A DNA stretch of 64,000 bases from Arsukibacterium perlucidum DSM 18276 (GTDB lineage: Bacteria; Pseudomonadota; Gammaproteobacteria; Enterobacterales; Alteromonadaceae). The translations under genes were made by a program, and so were the position numbers. How positions within the stretch are numbered: position 1 is the stretch's first letter; each line of letters begins with the position of its first letter. The stretch is taken from assembly GCF_000382165.1 (NCBI RefSeq), contig NZ_KB907715.1:28544-92543 (forward strand), in the 5' to 3' direction. This document shows, one piece after another, positions 48,850 through 57,757 of the stretch. The notes under the pieces were generated by a model. It was not told where the DNA came from and did not search any database. It saw only the letters and a list, made by a program, of their open reading frames with translations.

Positions 48850-50382
48850 ATGTTGCTTTTGCTAGTTAACCTTGGATTATTGCTGGTCCTGCTTGTTGGC
48901 TATTGGTTAAGCAGTGCCAGTATATTAAGTAGTATTGTACTGGTACTGGTGTTGCTGGGCTATTTTGGCTGGCTGCATTATAGCCTGCGACCGGCGGCGA
49001 CAGCCACCCCTGCACCACCCCAACCCAGGCTTGATATCAGTAAAATTGAGGTATCTACCTCTAAACTGGCTATTGGCTCAGCTGAAGTATCCTTTTTTAT
49101 TGACAGCCTGAACAGTGAGATTAAACTCAGCGCCCAAAACAGCAGCCAGATTGCCGATAGCAGCAGCGAATTAAGTCATACCAGCAGCCAACTGAATGAC
49201 AGCCTGCAAACGTTGAATAAGAGCATTCAGCAAACAGCCAGTGCCTGTCAGCAGGCTGATCAGCAACTCGGCAGTAGCGTTATCAGTCTGGAGCAGCTGG
49301 CCAGTTCTGTCAGTCACTCTGCAGAAGAACTGGAGCAACTACGTAACTCTGCCGATAATATTCAACGGATCACTGAGGTGATCAATAGCGTCGCCGACCA
49401 AACAAACCTGCTGGCACTGAATGCCGCAATTGAGGCCGCCCGGGCCGGAGAGCAGGGCCGTGGCTTTGCTGTAGTAGCTGAAGAAGTGCGGGCGCTGGCC
49501 AGCAAAACCTCGGGTGCCACCGCCGATATTGCTAAAATGCTGGCAGAGATTCGCCAGCAAAGCGGCCAGACGGCTGATCAAATGGCCTTATTGGTTAATA
49601 AAAGCAGTGAGGTTCAACAACAACTGCAGCAGGTCACTACCGGTTTTACCAGTATCAACAACGAAATTGGCCAGGCAGCTGCAGCCAGTGCCCAACTGGA
49701 GCACGCTGGTACCCGCTTAGCACAAACCAGCACTGCGATAACCCAGGCGATCAGTAATGTTAGCGGCGGCCTGAATGCGATAGAACAAAAAGGCAACAGC
49801 ATTGCCAACCAGGCTATTGATTTATCAACGGAAACTGAAAGCATATACCGGGAGCTCAGTCAGCTGGAGCATCAGAGCTTTTACAGCCCTATTCTGGAGG
49901 AAGCCCGGCAGGCTGCTGCAGCAATAGCCGGCTTGCTGCAGCAAGGTATAACCAGTGGCAAATTCACTGAACAACAATTGTTTGGCAAAGACTATCAGCC
50001 GATAGCCAATACTAATCCGCAAAAATTTCACACCGCTTACGATAGCTACACTGATCAGGTGTTTCCGCAGGTACAGGAACCTATCTTAGGCCGGCATAAC
50101 CAGGTATTGTATGCCGGAGCTGTTGATCGTAAAGGTTATTTTCCAACCCACAATAAAAAATTCAGCCAACCGCTCAGCGGTGACTATAGTAAAGACTTAC
50201 TGGCTAATCGCAGTAAACGCATTTTCGCTGACAGAACCGGTAGCCGCTGTGGCAGCAATACTGAGGAGATGCTATTACAAACTTATAAACGTGACACCGG
50301 CGAAATACTGCACGATTTATCAGTACCTATTTATGTCAACGGCAAACACTGGGGTGGCTTCAGAATTGGCTTTAAACGCTGA
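48850..50382 (+). CDS. Chemoreceptor with C-terminal sensory domain
   Basis: The 510-residue protein starts with two adjoining membrane helices (about 1-43) and no periplasmic domain. The coiled signalling hairpin follows ([36 protein letters not shown], about 180-215). After it lies a cytoplasmic domain of about 130 residues (380-510) with [21 protein letters not shown], a [21 protein letters not shown] stretch and HWGGFRIGF, which looks like a PAS/Cache-type sensor. The reversed order means it senses internal signals. ATG 48850 has GGAG 5 bases upstream; 48754 is a weaker alternative. Ligand unknown. Confidence 0.85.
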   Translation: MLLLLVNLGLLLVLLVGYWLSSASILSSIVLVLVLLGYFGWLHYSLRPAATATPAPPQPRLDISKIEVSTSKLAIGSAEVSFFIDSLNSEIKLSAQNSSQIADSSSELSHTSSQLNDSLQTLNKSIQQTASACQQADQQLGSSVISLEQLASSVSHSAEELEQLRNSADNIQRITEVINSVADQTNLLALNAAIEAARAGEQGRGFAVVAEEVRALASKTSGATADIAKMLAEIRQQSGQTADQMALLVNKSSEVQQQLQQVTTGFTSINNEIGQAAAASAQLEHAGTRLAQTSTAITQAISNVSGGLNAIEQKGNSIANQAIDLSTETESIYRELSQLEHQSFYSPILEEARQAAAAIAGLLQQGITSGKFTEQQLFGKDYQPIANTNPQKFHTAYDSYTDQVFPQVQEPILGRHNQVLYAGAVDRKGYFPTHNKKFSQPLSGDYSKDLLANRSKRIFADRTGSRCGSNTEEMLLQTYKRDTGEILHDLSVPIYVNGKHWGGFRIGFKR

Positions 50383-50400
50383 AGCCCTGCATTTACTTTA

Positions 50401-51399
50401 TTACTGCGGTAGCAACGCTATTCGCAGTAAATAGTTGGTGGCGGTAATATACAGATAGCGGTTGTCTGCAGCCAATGCGACATTTGCTGCCGCTACCCCG
50501 GTTTCAATAGTACCAAGATGAACGCCTTCAGCATTAAACACCCATACCCCGCCCGGCCCGGTGGCCAGAATATGGCCCGATGGCAATACTTTTAAGCCAT
50601 CGGGTAAGCCGCGACTGGTTTTGGTGTAACGGGTGGCATCGAACAACAACTCTGCCGGCCCCAGGCTGCCATCAGCGTTTACCGGATAGCGCCACCACTG
50701 TGCAGCGCTTCGCTCTGAATTAGCCACATAAAGCCATTTTTCATCGGGGGAAAACGCCAGGCCATTTGGTCTGTTCAGGTTAGCCGCTACTACACTGACT
50801 ATGCCATCCGTGGCCAGCCGGTATACCGCATTTACCGACAACTGCTTCTGGCCGGATGCATCGCCACCCCTTAAACCGTAAGGTGGATCAGTAAAATAAT
50901 AAGCACCTCCACTGTGCTGCACCAGATCATTAGGACTATTAAATAACTTACCCTGATACTGATTTACCAGTGTTTGATACTGTGGCTGGCCGTCATCAAT
51001 GCCAGTTAGTAGTGCCAGACGTCGATCACCATGCTGGGCCAGCACTAATTGTTGTTGCTGGTTAAAAATAAGACCATTAGCCCCTTGCTGTGGGTTATCA
51101 TCCGGATGCAGGCCGGTATAACCCGATGGTGCCAGATACACCGTTAACCCAGCCGTGTCGTTCCAGCGGAATACCTGATTAGTGGGCACATCTGAAAATA
51201 AAATATCGCCGCTGTCCGGCTCAACAACCGGCCCTTCTGCCCAACTGAAGCCTTCGGCCAGCATTTCCAGCTCAGCATCAGCTGCAATTAAATTCAGCAT
51301 TGCTGGCTGCAGCACCTTTACCGGTTGCTGCGGCAACTGGCCATAAGATAACGCGCCGGATAACCCCAACACTAAGCCCAAAATTACCCTTACTTGCAT
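50401..51399 (-). CDS. Exported SMP-30/gluconolactonase-family protein
   Basis: The 332-residue protein has a signal peptide (MQVRVILGLVLGLSGALSYG) and a six-bladed propeller of the SMP-30/gluconolaconase/LRE type. Motifs include EGFSWAEGPVVEPDSGDILFSD (metal-binding Glu), KLFNSPNDLVQHSGGAYYFTDPPYG, and RPNGLAFSPDEKWLYVANS. Such enzymes hydrolyse sugar lactones; the exact substrate is open. AGGAGG precedes the ATG. It is convergent with the chemoreceptor (18 bp apart) and has no operon partner. Confidence 0.88.
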   Translation of the reverse strand: MQVRVILGLVLGLSGALSYGQLPQQPVKVLQPAMLNLIAADAELEMLAEGFSWAEGPVVEPDSGDILFSDVPTNQVFRWNDTAGLTVYLAPSGYTGLHPDDNPQQGANGLIFNQQQQLVLAQHGDRRLALLTGIDDGQPQYQTLVNQYQGKLFNSPNDLVQHSGGAYYFTDPPYGLRGGDASGQKQLSVNAVYRLATDGIVSVVAANLNRPNGLAFSPDEKWLYVANSERSAAQWWRYPVNADGSLGPAELLFDATRYTKTSRGLPDGLKVLPSGHILATGPGGVWVFNAEGVHLGTIETGVAAANVALAADNRYLYITATNYLLRIALLPQ

Positions 51400-51513
51400 C
51401 TGAATACCTCCTTTATTTGCAACTCTGGCAACAGCTAAAGTGTTCGAAATGACAAAAGTTAACTATAACTATAGTCCGGGCCATCACGTTGTCAGGCAAC
51501 CTGAGGTACTTTT

Positions 51514-51936
51514 ATGAGTTATCGTGGTCACTTTACTGTCCGGCAGGACAACCAGGTCATTTTCACCTATGCCGCTGGTGGCTGGGATGTAATCACGGCC
51601 CGCGATTATTGCAGCTGCGTTAGAGACACCGTGAAAAAGCTGTACCACGAACCCTGGGCACACATATTATTACTTGATGACTGGATACTCGGCACCCCGG
51701 AAGTAGAACCCATCATTCTGGACTTAACACACTGGGCGATGGCGCACAAACTGGTGTGCACAGCTAAGGTGTACCAGGAGAATATGCTGAAGCAGTATCA
51801 GCTGGATAAAATGAACCCGGTTTCCAGCCCGACCTATCGCCAGCAAGAGTTCACTGAACAACAAGCAGCACTGGACTGGCTGGCCAGCGAAGGATTTAAC
51901 GTGGCTAGCAACCAATTTGACTTGAGTAAAGTGTAG
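51514..51936 (+). CDS. Conserved hypothetical protein
   Basis: The 140-residue soluble protein has no signal peptide or membrane helix. It reads as an alternating alpha/beta domain: FTVRQDNQVIFTYAAGGWDVITARDY, then LLLDDWILGTPEVEPIILDLTHWAM and a C-terminal helix QQAALDWLASEGF. The shape is reminiscent of the single-domain STAS-like or SpoIIAA-like regulators, but I cannot confirm that. A GAGGT site lies before the ATG. It is followed by a GNAT acetyltransferase 77 bp on. Function unknown. Confidence 0.7.
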   Translation: MSYRGHFTVRQDNQVIFTYAAGGWDVITARDYCSCVRDTVKKLYHEPWAHILLLDDWILGTPEVEPIILDLTHWAMAHKLVCTAKVYQENMLKQYQLDKMNPVSSPTYRQQEFTEQQAALDWLASEGFNVASNQFDLSKV

Positions 51937-52013
51937 TAGACCCCGACGGTGATCATTTACCGTTGGTTGCCGCTTTGCTAGCATGGCATGTCTTTTATCA
52001 AGAAGTCCAAGCT

Positions 52014-52676
52014 ATGTCAGACAATGCTATTACAACCTGGTATCTGCACTATCAGGGCGCGCCCCAGGCTTTACCCGGCTGGCCGGCAGACTGCCTGTTA
52101 ATGGAGGCGACTATCCCCAGCCCGGAGCTAAGCCAGTTTTTATTTACCGCAGTGGGTAATCACTGGCAGTGGTTCAGCCGGCTTAGTTGGGATTATCAGC
52201 AATGGCTGAGTTACCTTAGTAAAGAATCGGTTCGTACCTGGGTTTTGTATCAGAGGGGCGCCCCAGCCGGCTTTATTGAACTTAACCAGCACCCGCCTGT
52301 TGACGAGTGTGGTCAACACCTCACCCTACCCTCTGCAGACACAGCGGCCAGTGTCGAACTTAAGTTTTTTGGCCTATTGCCTGCCTTTACCGGCCGCGGC
52401 CTGGGCCCGAAACTGGCGCAAGCGGCTATTGCCCTGGCCCAACAGTGGTTAGCTACCAACATAACTGGCGGTAGTAACAATACTGATAGCAATAATAAAA
52501 TCTGGGTTCATACCTGCTCCGCCGATCATCCGGCCGCACTGGCTACCTATCAAAAAGCAGGTTTTGTGATCTACCACCACGAACAGGAAACCGCTGAGAT
52601 ACCGGAAAACTATCCTGAGGCAGCCTTATGCCGCAATTATATCCATTCAAGACTGACCTACTTTAAAAATAAGTAG
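52014..52676 (+). CDS. GNAT-family N-acetyltransferase
   Basis: The 220-residue protein has the GNAT fold in its C-terminal half: a beta strand SVELKFFGLLPAFTGRGLGPKLAQAAIALAQQW with the acetyl-CoA pyrophosphate loop FTGRGLG, then VHTCSADHPAALATYQKAGFVIY, the classic final motif. The substrate is not known. A short repetitive spacer (TGGSNNTDSNNK) interrupts the domain. ATG 52014 gives a regular N-terminus; a TTG 51 bp upstream is possible. The 266 bp after it hold nothing that I can identify. Confidence 0.85.
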   Translation: MSDNAITTWYLHYQGAPQALPGWPADCLLMEATIPSPELSQFLFTAVGNHWQWFSRLSWDYQQWLSYLSKESVRTWVLYQRGAPAGFIELNQHPPVDECGQHLTLPSADTAASVELKFFGLLPAFTGRGLGPKLAQAAIALAQQWLATNITGGSNNTDSNNKIWVHTCSADHPAALATYQKAGFVIYHHEQETAEIPENYPEAALCRNYIHSRLTYFKNK

Positions 52677-52942
52677 CTGCCACTAAGTATAGCAATGACT
52701 GCGCCAGCCAGTTGCTGGTCCTATCCTTGCATAATCTCTTGTTAACACTTCGTCCTGGATGATCTGGAGCAACAGCAAGCCCGGCAGATGATGCCAGCTG
52801 CTAACCGGCTGGATGATATTTAAGCACTAAGCTCAAGCGTTATTCTCAGCAACCTCTGCAGGTAAGTTTTACCGCACGGCTTGTATAAGTTTTACACATT
52901 GTCAAATCCGACAACCAAACTGAAATCGACAGGAGATAAACT

Positions 52943-53509
52943 ATGAACGAACCAAAACCCCTTGCGGGTAAAAAAGTCGCTATCTTAGCAACCGACGGCT
53001 TTGAACAAAGTGAACTGACCTCACCACGTAATGCCCTAATCAACGCCGGTGCCAAAGTAGATATTGTATCGCAAAAGGCAGGCACTATTACTGGCTGGTC
53101 TGGTAAGAATTGGGCTGAAGATGTCACCGTAGATAAAATTCTCGATGATGTTAAAGCGGAGTACTACGACGGTCTGGTGCTTCCTGGCGGTTTAATTAAC
53201 CCGGATACACTGCGCCAGGATAAGCAGGCAATCAACTTTATTCGGGGCTTTTTCAGCGCCAACGCTAATAAGCCGGTAGCAGCCATTTGTCATGGCCCCT
53301 GGTTGCTGGCAGAAGCAGGTGTACTAAAAGGTCGCAGGGTCACGTCGTTTGGCAGTATCAGTACCGATTTGAAGAATGCCGGCGCCGATTGGGTAGACGA
53401 GCCGGTGGTGGTAGATAAAGGCCTGGTTACCAGCCGCACCCCGGATGACTTACCGGCTTTTAACAAAAAGCTGCTGGAAGAAGTGCGGGAAGGTCGCCAT
53501 CATGGTTGA
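52943..53509 (+). CDS. DJ-1/PfpI-family protein (YhbO-like)
   Basis: The 188-residue protein has the DJ-1/PfpI fold with the nucleophile elbow AAICHGPWLLAEAG (Cys in the centre, about residue 114) and the strand KKVAILATDGFEQSEL at the start, with a conserved Glu. Relatives such as YhbO and YajL are stress proteins linked to glyoxal detoxification or repair of glycated molecules; their exact activity is debated. AGGAGA lies just before the ATG. No operon partner is evident. The 283 bp after it are without a clear gene. Confidence 0.9.
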   Translation: MNEPKPLAGKKVAILATDGFEQSELTSPRNALINAGAKVDIVSQKAGTITGWSGKNWAEDVTVDKILDDVKAEYYDGLVLPGGLINPDTLRQDKQAINFIRGFFSANANKPVAAICHGPWLLAEAGVLKGRRVTSFGSISTDLKNAGADWVDEPVVVDKGLVTSRTPDDLPAFNKKLLEEVREGRHHG

Positions 53510-53792
53510 TCACTAGTAAATTTTTAATGATTACCAGTTCTTCATAATGCCGCGCACTAATAACATAAGCCAACCCATGGTTTGTGTTATCAGAAACGAT
53601 AAGTTGTACCACAACAAGCGAACGTTTGAGCAGCGCGGCATAGCTGGCAACTGTTCAGCGTGCTTAAAATGTTGCTTAAGTAAAAACAGCGAGCATTTCC
53701 CTCATAACTATACCCGATAGAAAAACCACATCTGTATTAAATGCGCAGTTGTTCTGTTAGTCTTGCCGCAACTTAATTTATGATCAGACATT

Positions 53793-54206
53793 ATGCTCTA
53801 TATACTCAGCCAAAAAATTCAGAACAGTCGTGTCTTTATGACACTGCTGTTTTGCATTTTTTTATCGTGCTGGGCGCATAATGCATGGAGTGGCAAAAGC
53901 TTTTCTCAACTTAGTATTGCTGCAGCCCAAGCAGAGACTGCTGAAAGCCTTTCTCAAGCTGATACTTATAATAGCAATCACACCTCTCAGACCGGACTAA
54001 GCCAGTCGGCAAAAGCAGACAGCTGTGACAAAACCTCATGTTTGCTTAAACAAGTCCAACTCGACTTGCCGGATATTTTACCATTTCTGATTATCGTGCT
54101 GGTGCTACTTGGCACCACTTACCATGTCCAATTGCCGCTCAAACTCAAACCACAATGGCGCCCGAAAAGGCGCACTCACTCACTGTTTTGTTGCTTCCTG
54201 GAATAG
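53793..54206 (+). CDS. Small membrane protein preceding scsB, ScsA-like position
   Basis: The 137-residue protein has an N-terminal hydrophobic segment (about 14-32, signal or anchor), a Ser/Ala/Gln-rich linker with a CDKTSC motif, and a second membrane helix (about 93-112) followed by a basic tail. The order and size match ScsA, the small first protein of suppressor-of-copper-sensitivity clusters, but sequence similarity cannot be confirmed here. It ends 51 bp before scsB and shows no strong ribosome site; an alternative ATG lies at 53838. Cys-containing linker suggests a link to metal or thiol chemistry. Confidence 0.55.
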   Translation: MLYILSQKIQNSRVFMTLLFCIFLSCWAHNAWSGKSFSQLSIAAAQAETAESLSQADTYNSNHTSQTGLSQSAKADSCDKTSCLLKQVQLDLPDILPFLIIVLVLLGTTYHVQLPLKLKPQWRPKRRTHSLFCCFLE

Positions 54207-54257
54207 ATAACGCGGTTTTTCACACCTCGTTTTAATCTTTTTTCAGGAGAAAATTAT

Positions 54258-56366
54258 ATGTACAACTTTTATTCGCTCTGGCGTAAGCCATGGCTGCTGT
54301 TTGGGCTTTTTTGCGGTTTGCTTTTTACAGCAAATACGCTGGCAAGCCCTCCCAGTTCGGGATGGCTGACATCAGCTGAAGCTCCCCATTTATCAGTTAA
54401 ATTAACCCTTACCGGCCAGTACGATGCCACCTCAAGGGTGTTGCCGGCAACATTACAAGTGCAGTTAGCAGACGATTGGAAAACCTACTGGCAGGCCCCG
54501 GGGGAAGGAGGGGTTGCGCCGTCGTTACAGTGGTCTGAATCGCAAAGTATTACGAACCTGGATTGGTTCTGGCCTGCACCGTATCGATATATGGTACAAG
54601 GTTTTGCAACCCAGGGTTATCAAAAAAACGTGACTTTTCCGCTGCAGCTGCAACTTGCCTCCGGTGCAACCAGCGGAATATTGCAAGGTGTGCTGACGAT
54701 GCCCAGTTGCACCACGGTATGTTTGTTAACAGACTTTGCTTTAGATTTACCCTTTGATTTATCCACCTTACAAGCCGATGAAGAGCAGGTGTTTCTGTTT
54801 AGCCAGGCAATGAGTAAAGTACCGAAAGCCCTTGCTGGCGTGCAGATACAGCAGGCTGGGTTAACCGCTAATCCCGGGCAAATCCTCATTAAGATGACAC
54901 GAGAGCATACCTGGATAACGCCTGAGATTTTTATTCACAGCAACGACGATGCGTTGGCGGATGTAGTGTACCAGGTTGCAGTGCCCAAAGTGTCCGGAGC
55001 AGATCTCAGTGTCATGGTCACCGCCAGTCACTGGCTCGATTTACCTACTCTGGCGGGAAAAACGCTCACTATCACCATTACCGATCAGGATTTTGCTGCG
55101 GCATACCCGGTAACCTTAACAGCATCAACTTTAGCGACTACAGACAGTGCTCCATCGCTTTTGTTAATTTTACTGTTGGCTCTGGCCGGCGGCCTGATCC
55201 TGAACATTATGCCCTGTGTGCTGCCGGTAATCGGCATTAAATTACAAGGTCTGCTGCTTAGTAAGCCGCAACAGACCAGCACAATCAGAAAACAATTCCT
55301 GGCTTCAGCACTGGGCATAGTGGCATCATTCTGGCTGTTGGCCATCGTACTTAGCCTGCTGAAATGGTCAGGTGAAAGTATTGGCTGGGGTATTCAGTTT
55401 CAGAACCCTTACTTTATTGGTGTGATGATCCTGGTGACCTGGCTGTTTACCCTGAATCTGGCTGGCGCCTTCGAATTACGTTTACCGGGCTCTTTGGGCA
55501 CCTGGGCCGCAACCAAAGGTAACAACAGCTATGCCGGCCACTTCTTGCAAGGCATGCTGGCAACGGTATTGGCAACACCTTGTACCGCACCGTTTCTTGG
55601 CACCGCAGTGGCGTTTGCCCTGTCGGCGGATATCGCCACCATTTTGTTGATCTTTACCGCCCTGGGTATCGGTATGGCATTGCCCTGGTTACTGCTGGCC
55701 GCTTTACCTCAGCTGTCTGGCTGGTTGCCCAAACCAGGCCGCTGGCTCTGCTGGGTTAAGCCAATATTTGCAAACATGATGTTTGCCACCAGTATCTGGT
55801 TACTGAGTTTACTAACGCCTTTTATTGGCAAGGTAGCTTTTGGCTTGCTGTTAAGCGCTTTACTGTTGCTCACCCTGTTAGTAATGGCCAGAACTTTTGG
55901 TCTTAAGATCATGCTGTATCTTTCCAGTGCACTGGTATTACTTGGCGCAGCCCTCGGCGCTGTATTGCTGCTTACTGCAGCAAGCTGGCAACAGGTATTG
56001 CCTGCCGATCACAGCTGGCAAACACTGTCTGAGCAACACATTCAAACCGCTGTTGAGGCCGGTAACCTGGTATTTGTTGATGTTACTGCTGATTGGTGCA
56101 TTACCTGTAAGGCCAACAAGATAGGAGTCATGCTGCAACAACCGGTATTTGACGCCCTGGCAGCACCCGATGTGCTGCGGCTGCGCGGTGACTGGACATT
56201 ACGAAACCCGGCTGTCAGCCAGTATTTACAAAGCAACAATACCTTTGGCGTACCCTTTAACAAAGTATATGGTCCTGCTGCCCCTGCAGGTATTGCCCTA
56301 CCCACCCTGTTAACGACTGACGCTGTATTACAAGCTATGGAGCAAGCACGTGACCACACCAACTAA
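54258..56366 (+). CDS. scsB: ScsB, DsbD-like thiol reductant transporter
   Basis: ScsB moves electrons from cytoplasmic thioredoxin to periplasmic thiol proteins. The 702-residue protein has a signal peptide, a long N-terminal periplasmic region (about 30-280, with SCTTVCLL), an eight-helix core with the conserved MPCVLPVIGIKL and LATPCTAPFLG cysteines, and a C-terminal thioredoxin domain with ADWCITCKANK. This layout matches ScsB rather than classic DsbD. An AGGAG site precedes the ATG. Downstream are two periplasmic partners, ScsD and ScsC, which it likely reduces. Scs clusters protect against copper damage to protein thiols. Confidence 0.88.
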   Translation: MYNFYSLWRKPWLLFGLFCGLLFTANTLASPPSSGWLTSAEAPHLSVKLTLTGQYDATSRVLPATLQVQLADDWKTYWQAPGEGGVAPSLQWSESQSITNLDWFWPAPYRYMVQGFATQGYQKNVTFPLQLQLASGATSGILQGVLTMPSCTTVCLLTDFALDLPFDLSTLQADEEQVFLFSQAMSKVPKALAGVQIQQAGLTANPGQILIKMTREHTWITPEIFIHSNDDALADVVYQVAVPKVSGADLSVMVTASHWLDLPTLAGKTLTITITDQDFAAAYPVTLTASTLATTDSAPSLLLILLLALAGGLILNIMPCVLPVIGIKLQGLLLSKPQQTSTIRKQFLASALGIVASFWLLAIVLSLLKWSGESIGWGIQFQNPYFIGVMILVTWLFTLNLAGAFELRLPGSLGTWAATKGNNSYAGHFLQGMLATVLATPCTAPFLGTAVAFALSADIATILLIFTALGIGMALPWLLLAALPQLSGWLPKPGRWLCWVKPIFANMMFATSIWLLSLLTPFIGKVAFGLLLSALLLLTLLVMARTFGLKIMLYLSSALVLLGAALGAVLLLTAASWQQVLPADHSWQTLSEQHIQTAVEAGNLVFVDVTADWCITCKANKIGVMLQQPVFDALAAPDVLRLRGDWTLRNPAVSQYLQSNNTFGVPFNKVYGPAAPAGIALPTLLTTDAVLQAMEQARDHTN

Positions 56367-56877
56367 TCAGGCTAACCCATCGCACCGCCGTGCAGTTAAG
56401 CCATTACTTTACCTGATACTGATGTTCACGCTGGTACTGGCCCTTGACTGGTATCGAAACCAACAGGTGCCAGAGCGCTTACCTGAATATCAGCAACTTA
56501 TTGACCTGTACGGGCAAGAACATAACTTGGAGGCCCTTAGTCAACAAGGCCCGCTGCTGGTGTATTTCTGGGCGACCTGGTGCCCGATTTGTCAACTTAC
56601 CTCGCCGATAATTGACAATTTTAATGCTGATTATCCGGTGGTCAGTATCGCCCTGCGCTCCGGCGATAACCAGAAATTGCAGCAATATATGACAGCTAAA
56701 GGCTACAGCTTTCCGGTAATCAACGATCAGGACGGTCAGCTGACCGCGCAGTGGCAAGTGGGGGCAACGCCAACCATAGCTGTGGTCGAAAATGGCCAGA
56801 TTGTCTCGGTAACCTCAGGCGTTACAACTTCATGGGGTTTACACGCCCGTCTTTGGTTTTATCAGTATTTTAACTAA
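56350..56877 (+). CDS. scsD: ScsD, membrane-anchored thioredoxin-like protein
   Basis: The 175-residue protein has one N-terminal membrane anchor (about 18-36) and a TlpA-like thioredoxin domain facing the periplasm. The active site is FWATWCPICQ, with the cis-Pro in VGATPTIAVV. The GTG start lies inside the end of scsB (17-bp overlap), so translation is coupled. Role: a periplasmic thiol oxidoreductase reduced by ScsB. Confidence 0.85.
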   Translation: MTTPTNQANPSHRRAVKPLLYLILMFTLVLALDWYRNQQVPERLPEYQQLIDLYGQEHNLEALSQQGPLLVYFWATWCPICQLTSPIIDNFNADYPVVSIALRSGDNQKLQQYMTAKGYSFPVINDQDGQLTAQWQVGATPTIAVVENGQIVSVTSGVTTSWGLHARLWFYQYFN

Positions 56878-56892
56878 CAGAAGGTAGTATCT

Positions 56893-57633
56893 ATGAAAAC
56901 TTTTTTTCTGACTCTTTGCATCTCGGCCGCTTTACTACTTAGTGCCATGGCGCCGCTGCAGGCCCAAAACCTGACCATGCAACAACAACGGGAACTCAGT
57001 GAAATTAACACTATGTTAAATAGCAATCCTGAAGTAATCAGCAGTATGCATCAGGGGCTGAACAATTATCTGGCGCAGCTAACCAAACAAGAAGCTCTTC
57101 TAAGCGAAAATCAAGACTGGCTTTTTAATAATCCCGTACATCCCACTCTCGGTGAGCAGGACGCTACCCATAAGATTATCGTCTTTACAGATTATGACTG
57201 TCCTTACTGTAAACGGCTGGAACCGGAACTTGAAAAACTGATAACGAAGCATCCGTCAGTACAGGTAATCAATATTCTGGTGCCGTTACGTCAGCAACAA
57301 CCGCCGGGGGCCCGGACAAGTTCGGCACTGCTGGCGCTGGATTTATGGCGCAGCAACAAAGCGCAATTTGACAAGGCGCACCCGCTGCTCATGAAAAAGT
57401 CGGGCCTGCATACTGCCGCCTCGTTACAACAAATTGCTGAGTTAACCGCCAGCACTGATTTTTTATCAGCCTCAGTTCAAAGCAAACAGATTATTGAGCG
57501 TAACCTGGCTGTTTTCACTGGTCTTGGTTTACGAGGTACTCCGGCAATTATGATTGGTGAACAAGTAATTCCAGGCTTTGTTACGCTACCTACTTTATTA
57601 GAGGTAACAGAAAAAGAGTTTGCATTGAGATAA
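56893..57633 (+). CDS. scsC: ScsC, periplasmic DsbA/DsbG-type disulfide protein
   Basis: The 246-residue protein has a signal peptide (cleaved near PLQAQN), an N-terminal helical region (about 25-80) that may drive oligomerisation, and a DsbA-fold domain with the active site DYDCPYCKR (about 100) and the cis-Pro loop RGTPAIMIGEQVIPGF. ScsC proteins bind copper and act as isomerases or oxidoreductases. It lies 15 bp after scsD. In Salmonella the order is ScsC then ScsD; here they are swapped. A hairpin follows. Confidence 0.87.
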   Translation: MKTFFLTLCISAALLLSAMAPLQAQNLTMQQQRELSEINTMLNSNPEVISSMHQGLNNYLAQLTKQEALLSENQDWLFNNPVHPTLGEQDATHKIIVFTDYDCPYCKRLEPELEKLITKHPSVQVINILVPLRQQQPPGARTSSALLALDLWRSNKAQFDKAHPLLMKKSGLHTAASLQQIAELTASTDFLSASVQSKQIIERNLAVFTGLGLRGTPAIMIGEQVIPGFVTLPTLLEVTEKEFALR

Positions 57634-57643
57634 AAGGTAAGCT

Positions 57644-57663
57644 GCTGGCGTGGAAGCGCCAGC
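57644..57663 (+). terminator. Hairpin after scsC
   Basis: GCTGGCG (57644-57650) pairs with CGCCAGC (57657-57663) around a TGGAAG loop, 11 bp after the scsC stop. It lacks a real T tract, so it could be weak or factor-assisted. Confidence 0.5.
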
Positions 57664-57757
57664 CTATTTCCGCTTGCTGTAATTTGTTTCTTTTGTCGCT
57701 ATATTGTCTACTAATGTCGACTAAACTAATTAGTAAACATAAAGTCCTGGCGAAGAA

